In this document: positions 48,346 through 62,065 of the stretch, in pieces
How positions within the stretch are numbered: the stretch's first letter is position 1
How the letters are laid out: each line of letters begins with the position of its first letter
Assembly (NCBI GenBank): GCA_014529385.2
Contig: CM043950.1
Coordinates: forward strand, 75,587,935 to 75,651,934
DNA length: 64,000 nt
From: Adiantum capillus-veneris
Taxonomy: Eukaryota > Streptophyta > Polypodiopsida > Polypodiales > Pteridaceae
Direction of reading: 5' to 3'
The notes under the pieces: model-generated
Databases searched by the model: none
What the model was told of the DNA's origin: nothing
What the model saw: only the letters and a program-made list of their open reading frames with translations
Program-made: the position numbers and the translations under genes

Positions 48346-49302
48346 CTATCCAAGTGATAGTGAAATATTTGTGAGAATACCTTCATTCTCTTGTTCACGC
48401 TGACCTTTAAGCTTATTATAGTCTTCAGACATTTTGAACATTGCATATAGCTTTTTGGATATCTCATACTCACATATAGCACAATGAAAGCTATTCATCA
48501 TGCTTTGCATCAAGCATGATATACGGTACATATGTCTGCATGGTAAGCTGAAGTGACCACACCACTCATGAAAGAATGATCTACATATGGGGCAAGGACC
48601 ACCGTGCTCACCAGAAGTTGGAGGGGCCTCAATAGATGTTGAGTGCTCAATCAATGTGGTAGCATTTTGTTTTTTTATAGTCGCTTCTAACTCTTTTACG
48701 TGGCGAGATAGCACCTTCACCTCCTTTTGCAAGTCTCTATTTAGGGTTGCTTCTGCATGAGAGCCTTGTGTAGCTTGTGATGCTTGCCTAAGTTGAGTTT
48801 GAAGCTCCTCCTTAAATTGGTGCACTTCCATTGATGCACCTTCTAGTGCCAATAACATCTATTGCCGTGTGACGGTGATTGCACTACTGCGAATGTCCTC
48901 AACCATCATATGAGGTGTCCTTGAGCTGAAGTCCACTGCTTCACCCAAGACATAATGCATGTATAACATCTTGGCAAACCACAATGGACAATCCATATGA
49001 TGCATAGGATGACCCATAACATTGAGATATATGTTCTCTCCATTGTCTCGTATGTCTACATTAATGCATTGTGATAGCTTGAGTCGGCCTTTCTTGATGT
49101 TGTCATTTGCAAAGCCTAGCCATATGGATTTGACCATTTCTCAGTCAATCCTAGAGTTCACCTCTTTCCATTGTGTACCCACTCGGTTGGCCTACTAGGA
49201 GCAACGAGTTGCAATTCGAGCGGTGTCATTCACTCCACCGCCTTGACACATGGATCTGAGACTCTCAAAAGCGCGCTTAGACCTTTGATTATCATTATCC
49301 AT
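48346..49302 (-). pseudogene. Decayed coiled-coil / RING-like zinc-finger gene
   Basis: Single minus-strand frame from ATG at 49302 to the stop at 48346 (318 codons) with four nonsense codons: TAG TAG at 49195 and 49192, TGA 49141, TAG 48859. N-terminal part 'TQWKEVNSRID' and 'MVKSIWLGFANDNIKKG' is vaguely trihelix-like. The middle is a predicted coiled coil (E/K/Q-rich, 'LQKEVKVLSRHVKELEATIKKQ'). The C-terminal part has CPIC...CGHFSLPCRHMYRISC...CAIC, spacing like a RING or other cross-brace finger. It is convergent with the hAT gene (288 bp apart) and may be a second gene of the same transposon or an unrelated one; I do not recognise the family. Confidence 0.5.
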
Positions 49303-49347
49303 ATCCTAATTAAACATTATACTTCAGTTACAGCATACAAACTTAAT

Positions 49348-49510
49348 GATAATCAATTGCTATAAGAGTAACCACCATTTCACGACAATCAATTGATATA
49401 AGAGTAACTACCATTTTACGACAATCAATTGATATAACAATAACCACCATCTTACAACAATCAATTGATATAAGAGTAACCACCATTTTACAACAATCAA
49501 TTGATATAAG
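49348..49510. repeat. 36-bp tandem repeat, ~4.5 copies
   Basis: Unit 'acaatcaattgatataag' followed by 'agtaaccaccattttac'. Copies differ at a few positions. It lies just upstream of the RING-like gene start. Confidence 0.9.
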
Positions 49511-51899
<2,389 letters not shown>

Positions 51900-53513
51900 C
51901 TAGAAAGCTAAAAAACATTCCAAGTCCAAGTCCCACTCTTTAGGATGCTCTCTAGCATATTTTGATAGCATCTTTACAATTTGACCATTGTAGTTTTCAA
52001 CCAACCCATTGCATTGTGGGTAGTAAGGAGAAGAATGCCTATGTTGAATTTTCAATTTCTCCATGAGAGCACCAATAAGTTTTCTCCTAAACCTTGGTCC
52101 ACAATCAGAAATGATAAATATAGGAGCTCCAAACTTGCAATACACCTGTTCATACAAAAAAGACGCCACTCTTTCTATTGTTACATCTTTTACCACTCTT
52201 GCTTCCAACATTTTGTCAAATAGTCCACAGCCATAAGGATATACTTTTTGTCATTATTGGTCCTTGGCATTGGACCTACAACATCCACTCCCCATTTTGT
52301 AAATGCATCAAAAGAAATTATGTAGATTTCTGAGGCTCAACCAAAAGATTTCGATTTGCAAACACTTGGCATTCATGGCCTGACTTGCACCAAATATAAG
52401 TATCTCTCATCAAAGAGAGCCAACATTAACCCACTCTCAAAATATGAAAGACAACCTAATCCTTACCTTGATGGCCCGTTTGTTCATGGCAGTGCTTCAA
52501 AATCAAACCTATTTCTTCTTTGTATGACACTTTTCTCATAATGCTATCTCTGCCATAAAACATGAGATCCTCACCCACCAATGTGTAGTTTCTTGCTTTG
52601 GAAATTATTCTCTTATGCCAAACCTTTGACATGTCCTCTGGACATTGCCCTCTACCAAGAAATAATTCTACATCTTGCAATGATTCCCTTTTTGCATACA
52701 AGGATTCCTTGACCTTTAAAAGAGCTACCAAGGCATCCAACTTGTCCCTAGCCAACTCATCAGCTTCTTTATTCTGCTCACAAGGAACATGCTTAAACTG
52801 TATCTTCTCAAACTCATGCAAAAGCTTCTTGATGCCATAGAACTACTTCTTCAAATTGTCTTTCTTAACATTCCACAAACCAAGCAACTGATTCATGACT
52901 AGCAACACATCCCCTTTTGCAATGACCCTCTTCAATACAAACTCAACACAATCGGGTTTTGGGTTCTTAATGATTACCCCACCACTTGCATTTTGAAGAA
53001 CTTTCCTGTATGCACCATATAACATCATCATATATGCATCTGCAATATCCATTTCCTCTTCATGATCATATTTGTCTATTCTTCGGTAAGATGGAAACTC
53101 CCCTCCCTTTTGTACCACTATGTTCGCCAAGTGAACTTTAATGGAATGATCCACTTTAAACTCAAGCTCATACTCTTGAAGCTCCATAGTCCACATTACA
53201 ATGCGCTTGCTAGGCTTCAAATGTTATATTACATCCGGCAAAAGGTTTTATGTGGTGAGAACATAGAATTTATGGGGTAACAGACATGTCTTGAACCAAC
53301 AACAAGCAAGAACCAAGGCAAATACCCACTGTTCCATTTCTGTATGAAAGAAATTGCTTACATTCTTCATCTTGCTCCTTTGACTCAATTTCTGGAGAGG
53401 ACACACATACTAATATAGCACCCCAAACAAGCACGATAGGAACCTGAGCTTATGCACAAATGATGCCAAATCCTATGTGTTGATGAGAGGATCCATAAAC
53501 AATAAAACCTTAA
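51900..53513 (-). pseudogene. Decayed Ty3/gypsy pol, 3' half (RNase H, integrase)
   Basis: Read right to left: end of RNase H ('MWTMELQEYELEFKVDHSIKVHLANIV', 53220 downward), a second RNase H-like region with 'HVPCEQNKEADELARDKLDAL' (52780), integrase zinc finger ('HEQTGHQGK' ~52460), then integrase core 'IISDCGPRF' and 'LVENYNGQ' (52150-51980). The extra RNase H suggests the Tat/OTA branch of gypsy. Frames are broken by stops and gaps. It continues at 54852-55221 and 61053-61316 on the far sides of later insertions. Confidence 0.75.
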
Positions 53514-54851
53514 CACTAGGTTGGTACTAGGACACTTTTATGTCCGGGGACACTTTTATGTCCTGTTAAGTGACCATTTTCCTTGAATTATGTCAAGAGT
53601 TTCAAAATGGATTTTGAGGTGCTATCGGTCTAGAAAGTTGTCTCATGAGCTGAAAAAAACTCGACATTTTTTTGGAATATCAATTCCATCTTTAACCTTG
53701 TCCTTGCACAACATTTCACAACCTAAATTGTGTGAAAAAAAGGGTCCTGTTTTTGGCTTTTTTCAACTTTTTGCAACTATACCACTCTAGAATTCATGTT
53801 TGTGAGGTCTATAATTCTAGAGAACTATCTTTAGTAGTCCTCAACATGTCCTATGCTTCTAGGGAGAAATAAATGTTAAAGTTGTAACTTATGACCAAAT
53901 TGCAAAAAATATCAAATCCTGTTTTTTAGCCAATTTTAGCTCTTCTATGATTTTTTTGGTGACTTTCATGATATCCAAATGCAGTTTTGATTTTCTATGT
54001 CGCATATTGTAACATAAAGCTAATATTCCTTGAGTTTTGGGGCACCTAATACCCTATTTTGCATAGTAGACAACGATGGTTGATTTTTTCAATTATAGAA
54101 GAAAACGAAACATTCTAGTATATCAAGTATAGCTTTTTCAATATTGTTAGTTTCTTGTGACAACTACATGCATTTTGTAGGTAGTAACCATATCTAGTCA
54201 TAAGGATCAAATTTGGATAGATATTGAATAGTTTCTATGGTATTCTACAACTCATAATGTTGAACCCAGTTTTTTCATGTTTGTTGTATTTAGCACTTCA
54301 TCTTTGTCCCCAAGATTCCCCTTGGTAAGAGATGTATTATTATTTTGACATGCTCCATGGCTCCTTATGAACCTAAAGGACAATAGGGAACTAAGAAAAC
54401 ATGCATATATTATTTTTATTGAGTGTGGCCATTGAAACTTTGATGATAGGTTTGCAGAATGGTAAAAATTCAACTTTTTTGTACGTATTTCTTTTGGCAA
54501 AACAAAAAATAGTGAGTGAGAAGCAATCATATTTTCTGATCACCAACCCATTGAAGTTAACTAGGGAATTTATCTCAAGTCCTACAAAAATCCCTAATCT
54601 TATTTTTATGCAACAAAACGTAAGAAATGACTGTTTTGATGAAAATGTACTGGTCCATCAACTTTGGAGGCTTGGTGTGACCAAAAGATGAGAAATTTTA
54701 CAAGTTTCTTATTTTTTACATGTGTAGTAGGCCTTGAACTATAACCTCATGAAAGGATTTTACAAAATGATTGGATCTACTATGGTTTTGGAGGTTTTTT
54801 TCAAAACCCTGAAAGGACACTTTTATGTCCTGTTAGGTTACCAACCTAGTG
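53514..54851. mobile_element. TTAA-target element, copy 1 (CACTAG...CTAGTG ends)
   Basis: 1338 bp between TTAA (53510-53513) and TTAA (54852-54855), interrupting the gypsy pol. Terminal inverted repeat CACTAGGTTGGTA.../...TACCAACCTAGTG, then subterminal GGACACTTTTATGTCC palindromes at both ends. No open frame over about 100 codons, so non-autonomous. Homologous, in inverse orientation, to 59493-60826. Confidence 0.85.
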
Positions 54852-55221
54852 TTAAGTTTCTCTGGGTCAGCTTCCATTCCATTTTGGGAAACCACATGTC
54901 CTAGCAAATGGACTCTGGCATGAGCAAACTTACACTTATTTGGGTTGAGCTGCCCACCCTCTTGTTGATGCCTTTCAAAACTCAACCTCAGCTTCTCCAA
55001 ATGTGTGACCTTGGAGCTATAACATCCAATGTCATCCATGAAAACGCGAATAAACTTACCCAAGTAGAGACCAAACACTCTATTCATCTACCCTTGGAAG
55101 GTAGCATATGCATTAACTAGCCCAAAAGGCATTCTTTTGTAGGCAAAACAACCCCAAGGAGTAATGAAGGTCGTCTTCAATCGATCTTCAATCGCTATCA
55201 AGATTTGAAAGTAGCCAAAAA
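54852..55221 (-). pseudogene. Decayed Ty3/gypsy reverse transcriptase, middle part
   Basis: Minus-strand 'PWGCFAYKRMPFGLVNAYATFQG' (begins inside the copia junction at 55221) followed by 'FMDDIGCYSSKVTHLEKL' and 'LNPNKCKFAHARVHLLGHVVSQNGM'. These are RT blocks 4-6; the active site reads FMDDI instead of YLDDI. Joined to 61053-61316 it gives 'VDEFS-GYFQI', showing exactly where copia 2 landed. Confidence 0.8.
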
Positions 55222-55836
55222 TGTTATGTATGGAGCCTGATTTACCCCTTGTAATTTTTTGTATTAAAAACACACATTTGTAAGGCCCCCGCTATAAGGA
55301 GAAGCCATCGTGCGGAAATAAAAATCACTTGCCAGAAACCACAATTTTCATGCCTAGTCTCGAGCCCACGCCAAAATATTCCTTTTCGCCAGAATATTAT
55401 GGACGGACGGCGGCCTAAAAGTGGTCGGTGATCGATCGGTTGGCCGGTGGTTGGTGGTCGAAAGTTAATGGCTGGTGGCTGAATTTCATGGCTGGTGGCC
55501 AAACTCAAAAGCAGACTTGTCTTTTCAAGGGCAGTCACACATGGGCAGATTGGAGGGTCCGATTTGGACTTATCTACAGAAGGGCGGCTACACATGGCTG
55601 CCTCTCATGAGAGAGGGCAGCCCTTTTAGCCTATAAAAGGAGGCCATTTCTACACACATTTCACAGTGTGAAGTTGATGCAACAAGGTGGGCATAGGTGG
55701 TGAGAGTGAAGCAAGGCAGGAGATCTATTAAGGGTATAACCCCTTTGTAACCTACTTCTTGTTTGAAGTACTACAGCCATTAAGAGGCTGCTTCCTTATG
55801 GATGTAGCCCACATTGGGTGAACCACATATATCGTG

Positions 55837-55911
<75 letters not shown>

Positions 55912-56000
55912 CTATAATCTCTGGTGTACGTGTGAAAATTATCTCTCTCCATTAAGTAATCTACTCAATTATCTACATAGCTATGTCATATTTCCTAAAA
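55222..56000 (+). repeat. 5' LTR of copia 2
   Basis: TGTTATGTATGGAGCC...CCTAAAA; homologous to the copia 1 LTR. The TC tract is expanded to 68 bp (55841-55908). Primer-binding site follows at 56003-56014 as TGGTATTAGATC (two changes from consensus). Confidence 0.88.
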
Positions 56001-56073
56001 AATGGTATTAGATCAAGGTTTGCTCGTAGCTAAATTATCTCAAGGAAAGGATTCCTTGAATTGAGTGGGAGTC

Positions 56074-58851
56074 ATGGCAAAGGAAGGAAAGCTCAAGATC
56101 GAGAAGTTCAACGACAAAAACTATCATACTATCATCTCTACCGGATAGTTGGGAAAGCCTTGTGATGGCTGTAAGTTATTCTATTTTTGGCACAAATACT
56201 CTTAAGTTTGGTGATGTTGTGGGTGTTCTTCTAAGGGAGGAAATTCAAAGGAGAATCACAGGAGAATCATTAAGTGGTGCATTGTCAGTGGAAACAAGAG
56301 GAATGCCTAAGGAGAGGTTCAAAAACCAAAAGGGTCGTGATCGCTCAAGACGGAGCAAGTCACGCACAAAGTGAGTTCTTGAATGTTGGAACTGCGGCAA
56401 GAAGGTCCATGTCAAGAATGATTGCTTGTCGAAGAAGAAGAAGGAGTCAGAATGTCAAGACAACAAGCCAACATCGGAGGCCAATGTGACAGGTAAAGTA
56501 GAGCAAGATGCTCTAATTCTCCAATTAGACAATGTGTTTAACTCTTGGATAGTAGATTTCGGGGCTTGATTCCATGCGACACCACACAAGAAACATTTCC
56601 AAGATTACACCAAAGGTAATTTTGGGTATGTATACTTGGGAGATGATGAAGCTTGTGAAATTGTCGGCAAAGGTACAGGTTGTGTCAAAACTGCTAACGA
56701 AAATGGATGGAAGCCTAAAGATGTTAGGCATGTTCCTTCTCTTTGCAAAGGACACCTCAACAAAATGGCATTTCCGAAAGGATGAACAGAACAATCATGG
56801 AGTGAGCACAAAGCATGTGGCTACATGGAGGCCTACCACTTGAGCTTTGGATGGAAGCTGTAAGTACATTTGTGTACTTAATCAACCGGTCACCCTCAAC
56901 GACATTGGATGGGGGAGTTCGATAGGTAAACTGGTGAATTATGCATATCTCAAAGTGTTTGGGTTTGAAGCTTATATGCACGTAGATAGAAGCCTAAGAT
57001 CAAATCTAGATGCAAAGTCCAAAAAGTGTTTCTTCATTGGCTATGGAGAAGGTGACTCTGGGTATCGCCTATGGAATCCTGAATATGGTAAAATCCTTAG
57101 GAGTGGGGTTGTAGTTTTTAACAAACAAAATATGTACAAAGATTACTTAGAAATAAAACAAACAAAAGAGGCAGGTGATGAGTAGATGGAGGTTGAGGAC
57201 GGTGAAGACTCAAGGACAAAAAACAGTGACAATGTGCAACAACGTCAACCAAATGAGGAGCCTCAACCTATTCCCCAAAGATCTACAAGAGCAAGTAGAC
57301 CTCTAGAAAGGTTCGTTCCATCCTTCAAGCATCTCTTGATCTCAGATTCTCGAGAACCAAAATAATATGAAGAAGCTATGCATCACGAATCCAAAGAAGA
57401 ATGGATGAAGAGCATGCAAGTAGGGATGGACTCACTACATTGCAACCAGACATGGGAGTTGGTTGGTTTGCCTAAAGGTAAGCGGGCACTTCAAAATTAA
57501 TGGGTGTACAAGCTGAAGGAAGAAGAAGATGGGAAGAAAAGGTACAAGTCTAGGCTTGTGGTAAAAGGGTTTTCTCAAAAGAAAGGTATTGACTTCAATG
57601 AAATATTTTCTCTTGTTGTAAAAATGAACTCAATTAGGCTTGTCTTAAGACTTGTGGCTGCTCATGATCTAAATCTTGAGCAAATGGATGTAAAAACGAC
57701 ATTCCCTCATGGTGACTTAGAGGAGGAAATTTACATGCTTCAACCAAAGGGGTATTGGGTAAAAGGTAAGGAAAAAATGGTTTGCAAATTAAAATAGATC
57801 TTGTATGGTTTAAAGCAAGCATAAAGATAGTGGTACTTGAAGTTCGATCGATGGATGCTAGATCATGGATTCAGAAGATGCAACTCAGATCATTGCATCT
57901 ACACGAAGGATTTGGGAGATGAGAAGTTCATCATCCTAATGTTGTATGTTGATGACATGCTGATTGCAAGTGCTAACATGCAGGAGAACTCTCAAAATAT
58001 TTTTGAATGAAAGATTTAGGTGTTGCAAAGAGGATACTTGGTCTGAAGATATCAAGGGATAGCAGGAAGAAGACAATGAAGCTATCTCAAGAGGATTACA
58101 TCAAGAAGGTACTAGAAAGGTTTGCAATGCAAAATGCAAAAATGGTTTCTACACCTTTGGCTGGTAGAATATGTATCCAAAGACACGAGGAGATAGCCTA
58201 TATGTCTAAAGTTCCATATGATGTAGTGGTAGGTTCTCTTATGTATGCTATGGTCTAGACAAGGCCAGAAATTGCACATGCAGTGGGAGTTGTAAGTAGG
58301 TTCATGAACAACCCAGGTAAAGAGAATTGGAAAGCTGTGAAGTGGATACTTAGGTATCTAAAATGGACAACAACAAATTCTTTGTATTTTGAAGGAACTG
58401 ATATTTTTCTAGAAGGGTATGCTGATGCAGATATGGCAGGTGACAAAGATACTCAAAGCAGCACTACTAGCTATGTCTTCACGGTTGGAGGCACAACAGT
58501 AAGCTGGGCTTCAAAGCTGCAGAAAGTGATCTTACTTTCTACAATGGAAGCAGAGTATGTAGCAATGACGGAGGCAAGCAAAGAAATTATGTGGCTTTGC
58601 AGATTCTTAGAAGAGCTTGGATTCAAACAAGACAATTGTTCCTTGTACAGTGATAGCCAAAGCGCTATCCATCTTGCAAAGAACTCAACCTTTCATTCAA
58701 GGGTAAAGCACATTCACGTGAGATATCACTTCATATGCACTCTTTTGGAAGAGGGGCAGCTAAAGCTAGAAAAGGTGCAGACATGTTGAAAAAGGTGGTC
58801 AACAAGGAGAAGTTGAGATTTTGCTCATCTTCAATTGGCATTGAAGGATAA
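56074..58851 (+). pseudogene. Copia 2 gag-pol remnant
   Basis: Starts MAKEGKLKIEKFND at 56074, matching copia 1 at 1610. Two large deletions relative to copia 1: most of the first half of gag (copia 1 ~1660-2050), and the end of protease through both integrase aspartates (copia 1 ~2676-3320). Zinc knuckle His/Cys pattern remains ('CRNCGKK' degraded), then integrase from 'GHLNKMAFPKG', RT ('LMLYVDDMLIAS' at about 57940) and RNase H (58400-58790) with many stop codons and small shifts. It cannot make a working integrase. Confidence 0.88.
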
Positions 58852-58911
58852 GAAGCCAGGATGGAAAGCAATCACAGGTTTGTTTTGGAGATCAATCTCC
58901 AAGTGGGAGAA

Positions 58912-60887
58912 TGTTAAGTATTGAGCCTGATTTACCCCTTATAATTTTCTGTATTAAAAAAACACATTTCTAAGGCCCCCGTTATGAGGAGAAGCCATCG
59001 TGTGTGAAGAAAAATCACTGGCCGGAAATAAAAAACACTCGCTGGAAACCGAAATTTTCACGTCCAGTCTTGAGCCCACGTTAGAATATTCCTCAGAATA
59101 TTATGACCGGACGGCGATCGAAAAGTGCTTGGAAAATGATCGATCAGTTAGCCGGTAGCCAATGGCCGATGGTCGATGGTCGGAAGTCAATGGCCGGTGG
59201 GCTAGTGGCCGAATTCAAAAGCGGACTTCTCTTTTCAAGGACGGCCATACATGGGCGGATTGGAGGGTCCGATTTGGACTTATCTACACAAGGGCGCTAC
59301 ACATGGCTTCCTCTCATGAGAGAGAGCAACCCGTTTAGCCTATAAAAGGAGGCCATTTCTACACACATTTCACAGTGTGAAGTTGATGCAACAAGGTGGG
59401 TGTAGGTGGTGAGAGTGAAGCAAGGTGGGAGATCTATCAAGGGTATAATCACTTTGTAACCTACTTCTTGTTTGCAGTACTAAATCCATTAACACTAGAA
59501 TGGTAACCTAACAGGACATAAAAGTGTCCTTGAACAGGGTTTTGGGAAAAATTTCCAAAACCATAGTAGATCCACTCATTTTGAAAAATCGTTTCATGAG
59601 CTTATAGTTCAATAACTACTACATATGGAAAAAATGAGAAACTTGTAATTTTTCTCATCCCTTGGTCACTAGAAGCCTCCAATGTTGATGGACCAGTGCA
59701 TTTTTCCCAAAACATCAATTTCTTATGGTTGATTCCATATAAATAAGAGTGGATATTTTTGTAGGACATGAGATAAAATTCCCGTTAACTTCAATGGGTT
59801 GGTGACCAAAACATATGGTTGCAAAACTAATGTTTTTTTGGGCAAAAAAAATAGGTACAAAAAGTTGCATTTTTGCTATTCTGCGGACCTATCATCAAAG
59901 TTTCTATAGTCACGCTCAATACAGATACTATATACATGTTTTCTTAGTTCCCTTTGGGCCTCTGGATTCAAACGGATCCATGTAGCATATCAAAAGGATA
60001 ATGGATCTCTTACAATTGGAACCTTGGGGGCAATGATAAAGTGCTACATACAGCAAACATGAAAAAGCTGGGTTTAGCATTATGACCTCTAGAAACCCAT
60101 AGAAACTACTCAATATCTAGCCAAATTTGTAGTCTATGATTAGATATGGTCACTACCTACAAAATACACACAATTGGCCTAAGAAACTAACAATATTGAG
60201 AAAGTTATACTTGCTACTCTAAAATGTATCGTATTCTTCAGCAATCAAAAAACTCAACCATCATCATATACTATGCTATATAGCATATTAGGTCCCCCAA
60301 AACTCAAGGAAGATTATCTTTATTTATACATTGCACTTACACAATCAAAATTGAATTTGGATATCAAGAAAGCCACCAAAAAAATCATAAAAGTGTTAAT
60401 TTTGGCCAAAAAAACAGGATTATGCAATTCCAGTAAATTGGTCATAACTTTCAATTTTAACACTTAGCTCTCCCTACAAGCATCAAAACATGTTGAGAAC
60501 TATGAAATCCTAACCTCTAGCCATCTAAACCTCACAAACATGAAGATTAGAGTGGTATAGTTGCCAAAAATTGAAAAAAAAAGCCAAAAACAAGACCCAT
60601 TTTTTCACACATTTTAGGTTCAAAAATGTTGTGCAAGAGTAAGGTTAATGGTGAGATCGATCCTCAAAAAACAAAGCTAAGTTTTTTCAGCTCATAAGGC
60701 AAATTTGTGGATATATAGCACCTAGAAATTCATTTTCATACTCTTCAAATAATTCAAGAAAAATGGTCACTTAACAGGACACAAAAGTGTCCAAGGACAT
60801 AAAAGGTTCATGTTACCATTCTAGTGTTAAGTGCCTGCTTTCCCGTGGATGTATTATCCCACATTGGGTGAACCACGTATATCATGT

Positions 60888-60969
<82 letters not shown>

Positions 60970-61052
60970 CTATAATCTCTTGTGTGTGAATTATCTCTCT
61001 CCATTAAGTAATCTACTCAATTATCTACTTAGCTATGTCATATTTCCTAACA
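58912..61052 (+). repeat. 3' LTR of copia 2, interrupted by TTAA element
   Basis: TGTTAAGTATTGAGCC...CCTAACA. About 803 bp after removing 59493-60826 and one TTAA. TC tract expanded to about 77 bp (60891-60967). Confidence 0.88.
59493..60826. mobile_element. TTAA-target element, copy 2
   Basis: 1334 bp between TTAA (59489-59492) and TTAA (60827-60830). Ends CACTAGAATGGTAAC.../...GTTACCATTCTAGTG; subterminal GGACATAAAAGTGTCC. The 5' LTR of the same copia has the empty site 'gccaTTAAgaggctgc', so the TTAA was duplicated on insertion. Opposite orientation to copy 1, with clear homology end to end. No long frame. Confidence 0.87.
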
Positions 61053-61250
61053 AGAAAATTCATCCACGATTGAGTAGCGTTCATGACCTGCAACCTGATT
61101 AAGGATTTCATCCAGAAAGGGTAGTGGATAATGATTCCTTTTTGTGGTAGCATTCAAAGGTTTGAAATCAACACATATTGTCATAAGACAAGCACCATGT
61201 GCCAACAGAAAAGAACAGACTGAACAGACTTTTAGCACTTCAATAACAAC

Positions 61251-61281
<31 letters not shown>

Positions 61282-61316
61282 TGGCGGAATTCCATCCCAG
61301 AGAGTATTGGCCTCAA
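61053..61316 (-). pseudogene. Decayed Ty3/gypsy reverse transcriptase, N-terminal part
   Basis: Minus-strand 'VVIEVLKV', 'VCSFLLAHGACLMTICVDFKPLNATTKRNHYPLPF', 'LDEILNQVAGHERYSIVDEFS': RT blocks 1-3. A GA microsatellite (61258-61282) has grown inside the coding sequence. Upstream sequence 61317-61673 gives no recognisable protein. Confidence 0.75.
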
Positions 61317-61673
61317 ACCTTGGAACCCCTTTTGGTATATCTTTCCATTGCATCAACAATGTACAAGCCGGTACTCCACGCTTTGCACCTTTGTCCAGAA
61401 GCATGAAAGAGAATGAGCCCTAGTCCCCAAAGTAGTTTTAGCTGAAAAGCCTTCAAACGTAAAATCCTTTGGTCCAAAAGCAATGTCAAAAGCTGCCAGT
61501 ATTGAAATTACGTACAACTAGTCAGCATAAGAAATCCATGCAGTCTGCCACGTCATCATGTCAACACAATTTTTGGGTTTTTTTGTAAAACTACCATGTC
61601 ATTAGCTGCTACACAAGACTTTCAATGTGTGTGTGTGGGTCCTGCTTTATTTTAATTCTTTATGTCACCTGGG

Positions 61674-61818
61674 TGTTGAGATGTAGAGAGAAAGAGAGAG
61701 AGAGATCAGACAAGAGACACACCATATACGCTCCCAAAGACTGGTTCATATTGATGACAAGATACAAATATATAGGTGAGACCAAGTAGAGTAGAGTGAG
61801 CCATATATAGCTCCAACA
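61674..61818 (-). repeat. Putative 3' LTR (145 bp) of the minus-strand copia
   Basis: On the minus strand TGTTGGAGCTATATATGGC...CATCTCAACA, preceded by the purine-rich GAGTGGGGG (61819-61830). Position after the RNase H gene and TG...CA ends support the call; the matching 5' LTR is outside the window, so it is not confirmed. Confidence 0.6.
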
Positions 61819-62065
61819 CCCCCACTCAAACAAAGGTCTCTAGCTTTAGATGAAAAAACCCTTGGGGAGTTCAAGGGAAAAACCCAAGCCCCTATACAAT
61901 GTGAAAATATGAACCAGCGATGATGATGTGAAAGTGAATTGTGCATCTATGTACAAATATTCAAGTGACTTAGAGATCACAATGTGCAAATGTGGAGTGT
62001 GCATTGTGCATGGTACCTAAAAGATTACAATGTCATATGTACAAGCTATTACAATAGCAAAGAAG

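Larger units (their letters stand above)
55222..61052 (+). mobile_element. Copia 2: internally deleted relative of copia 1, nested in gypsy
   Basis: LTRs 55222-56000 and 58912-61052 (the latter holding a 1.34-kb insert), mutated primer-binding site, gag-pol remnant. Flanks AAAAA (55217-55221) and AGAAA (61053-61057): the gypsy codons need GCC-AGAAA-ATTC, so the target was AGAAA and the left copy has one G to A change. Older than copia 1: many stops, two large deletions, LTR divergence. Confidence 0.88.

Noticed and set aside
53514-54851. Straight assignment to CACTA (En/Spm)
   Set aside because: Ends begin CACTAG but both copies have TTAA on each side and an empty site with one TTAA; CACTA elements duplicate 3 bp.
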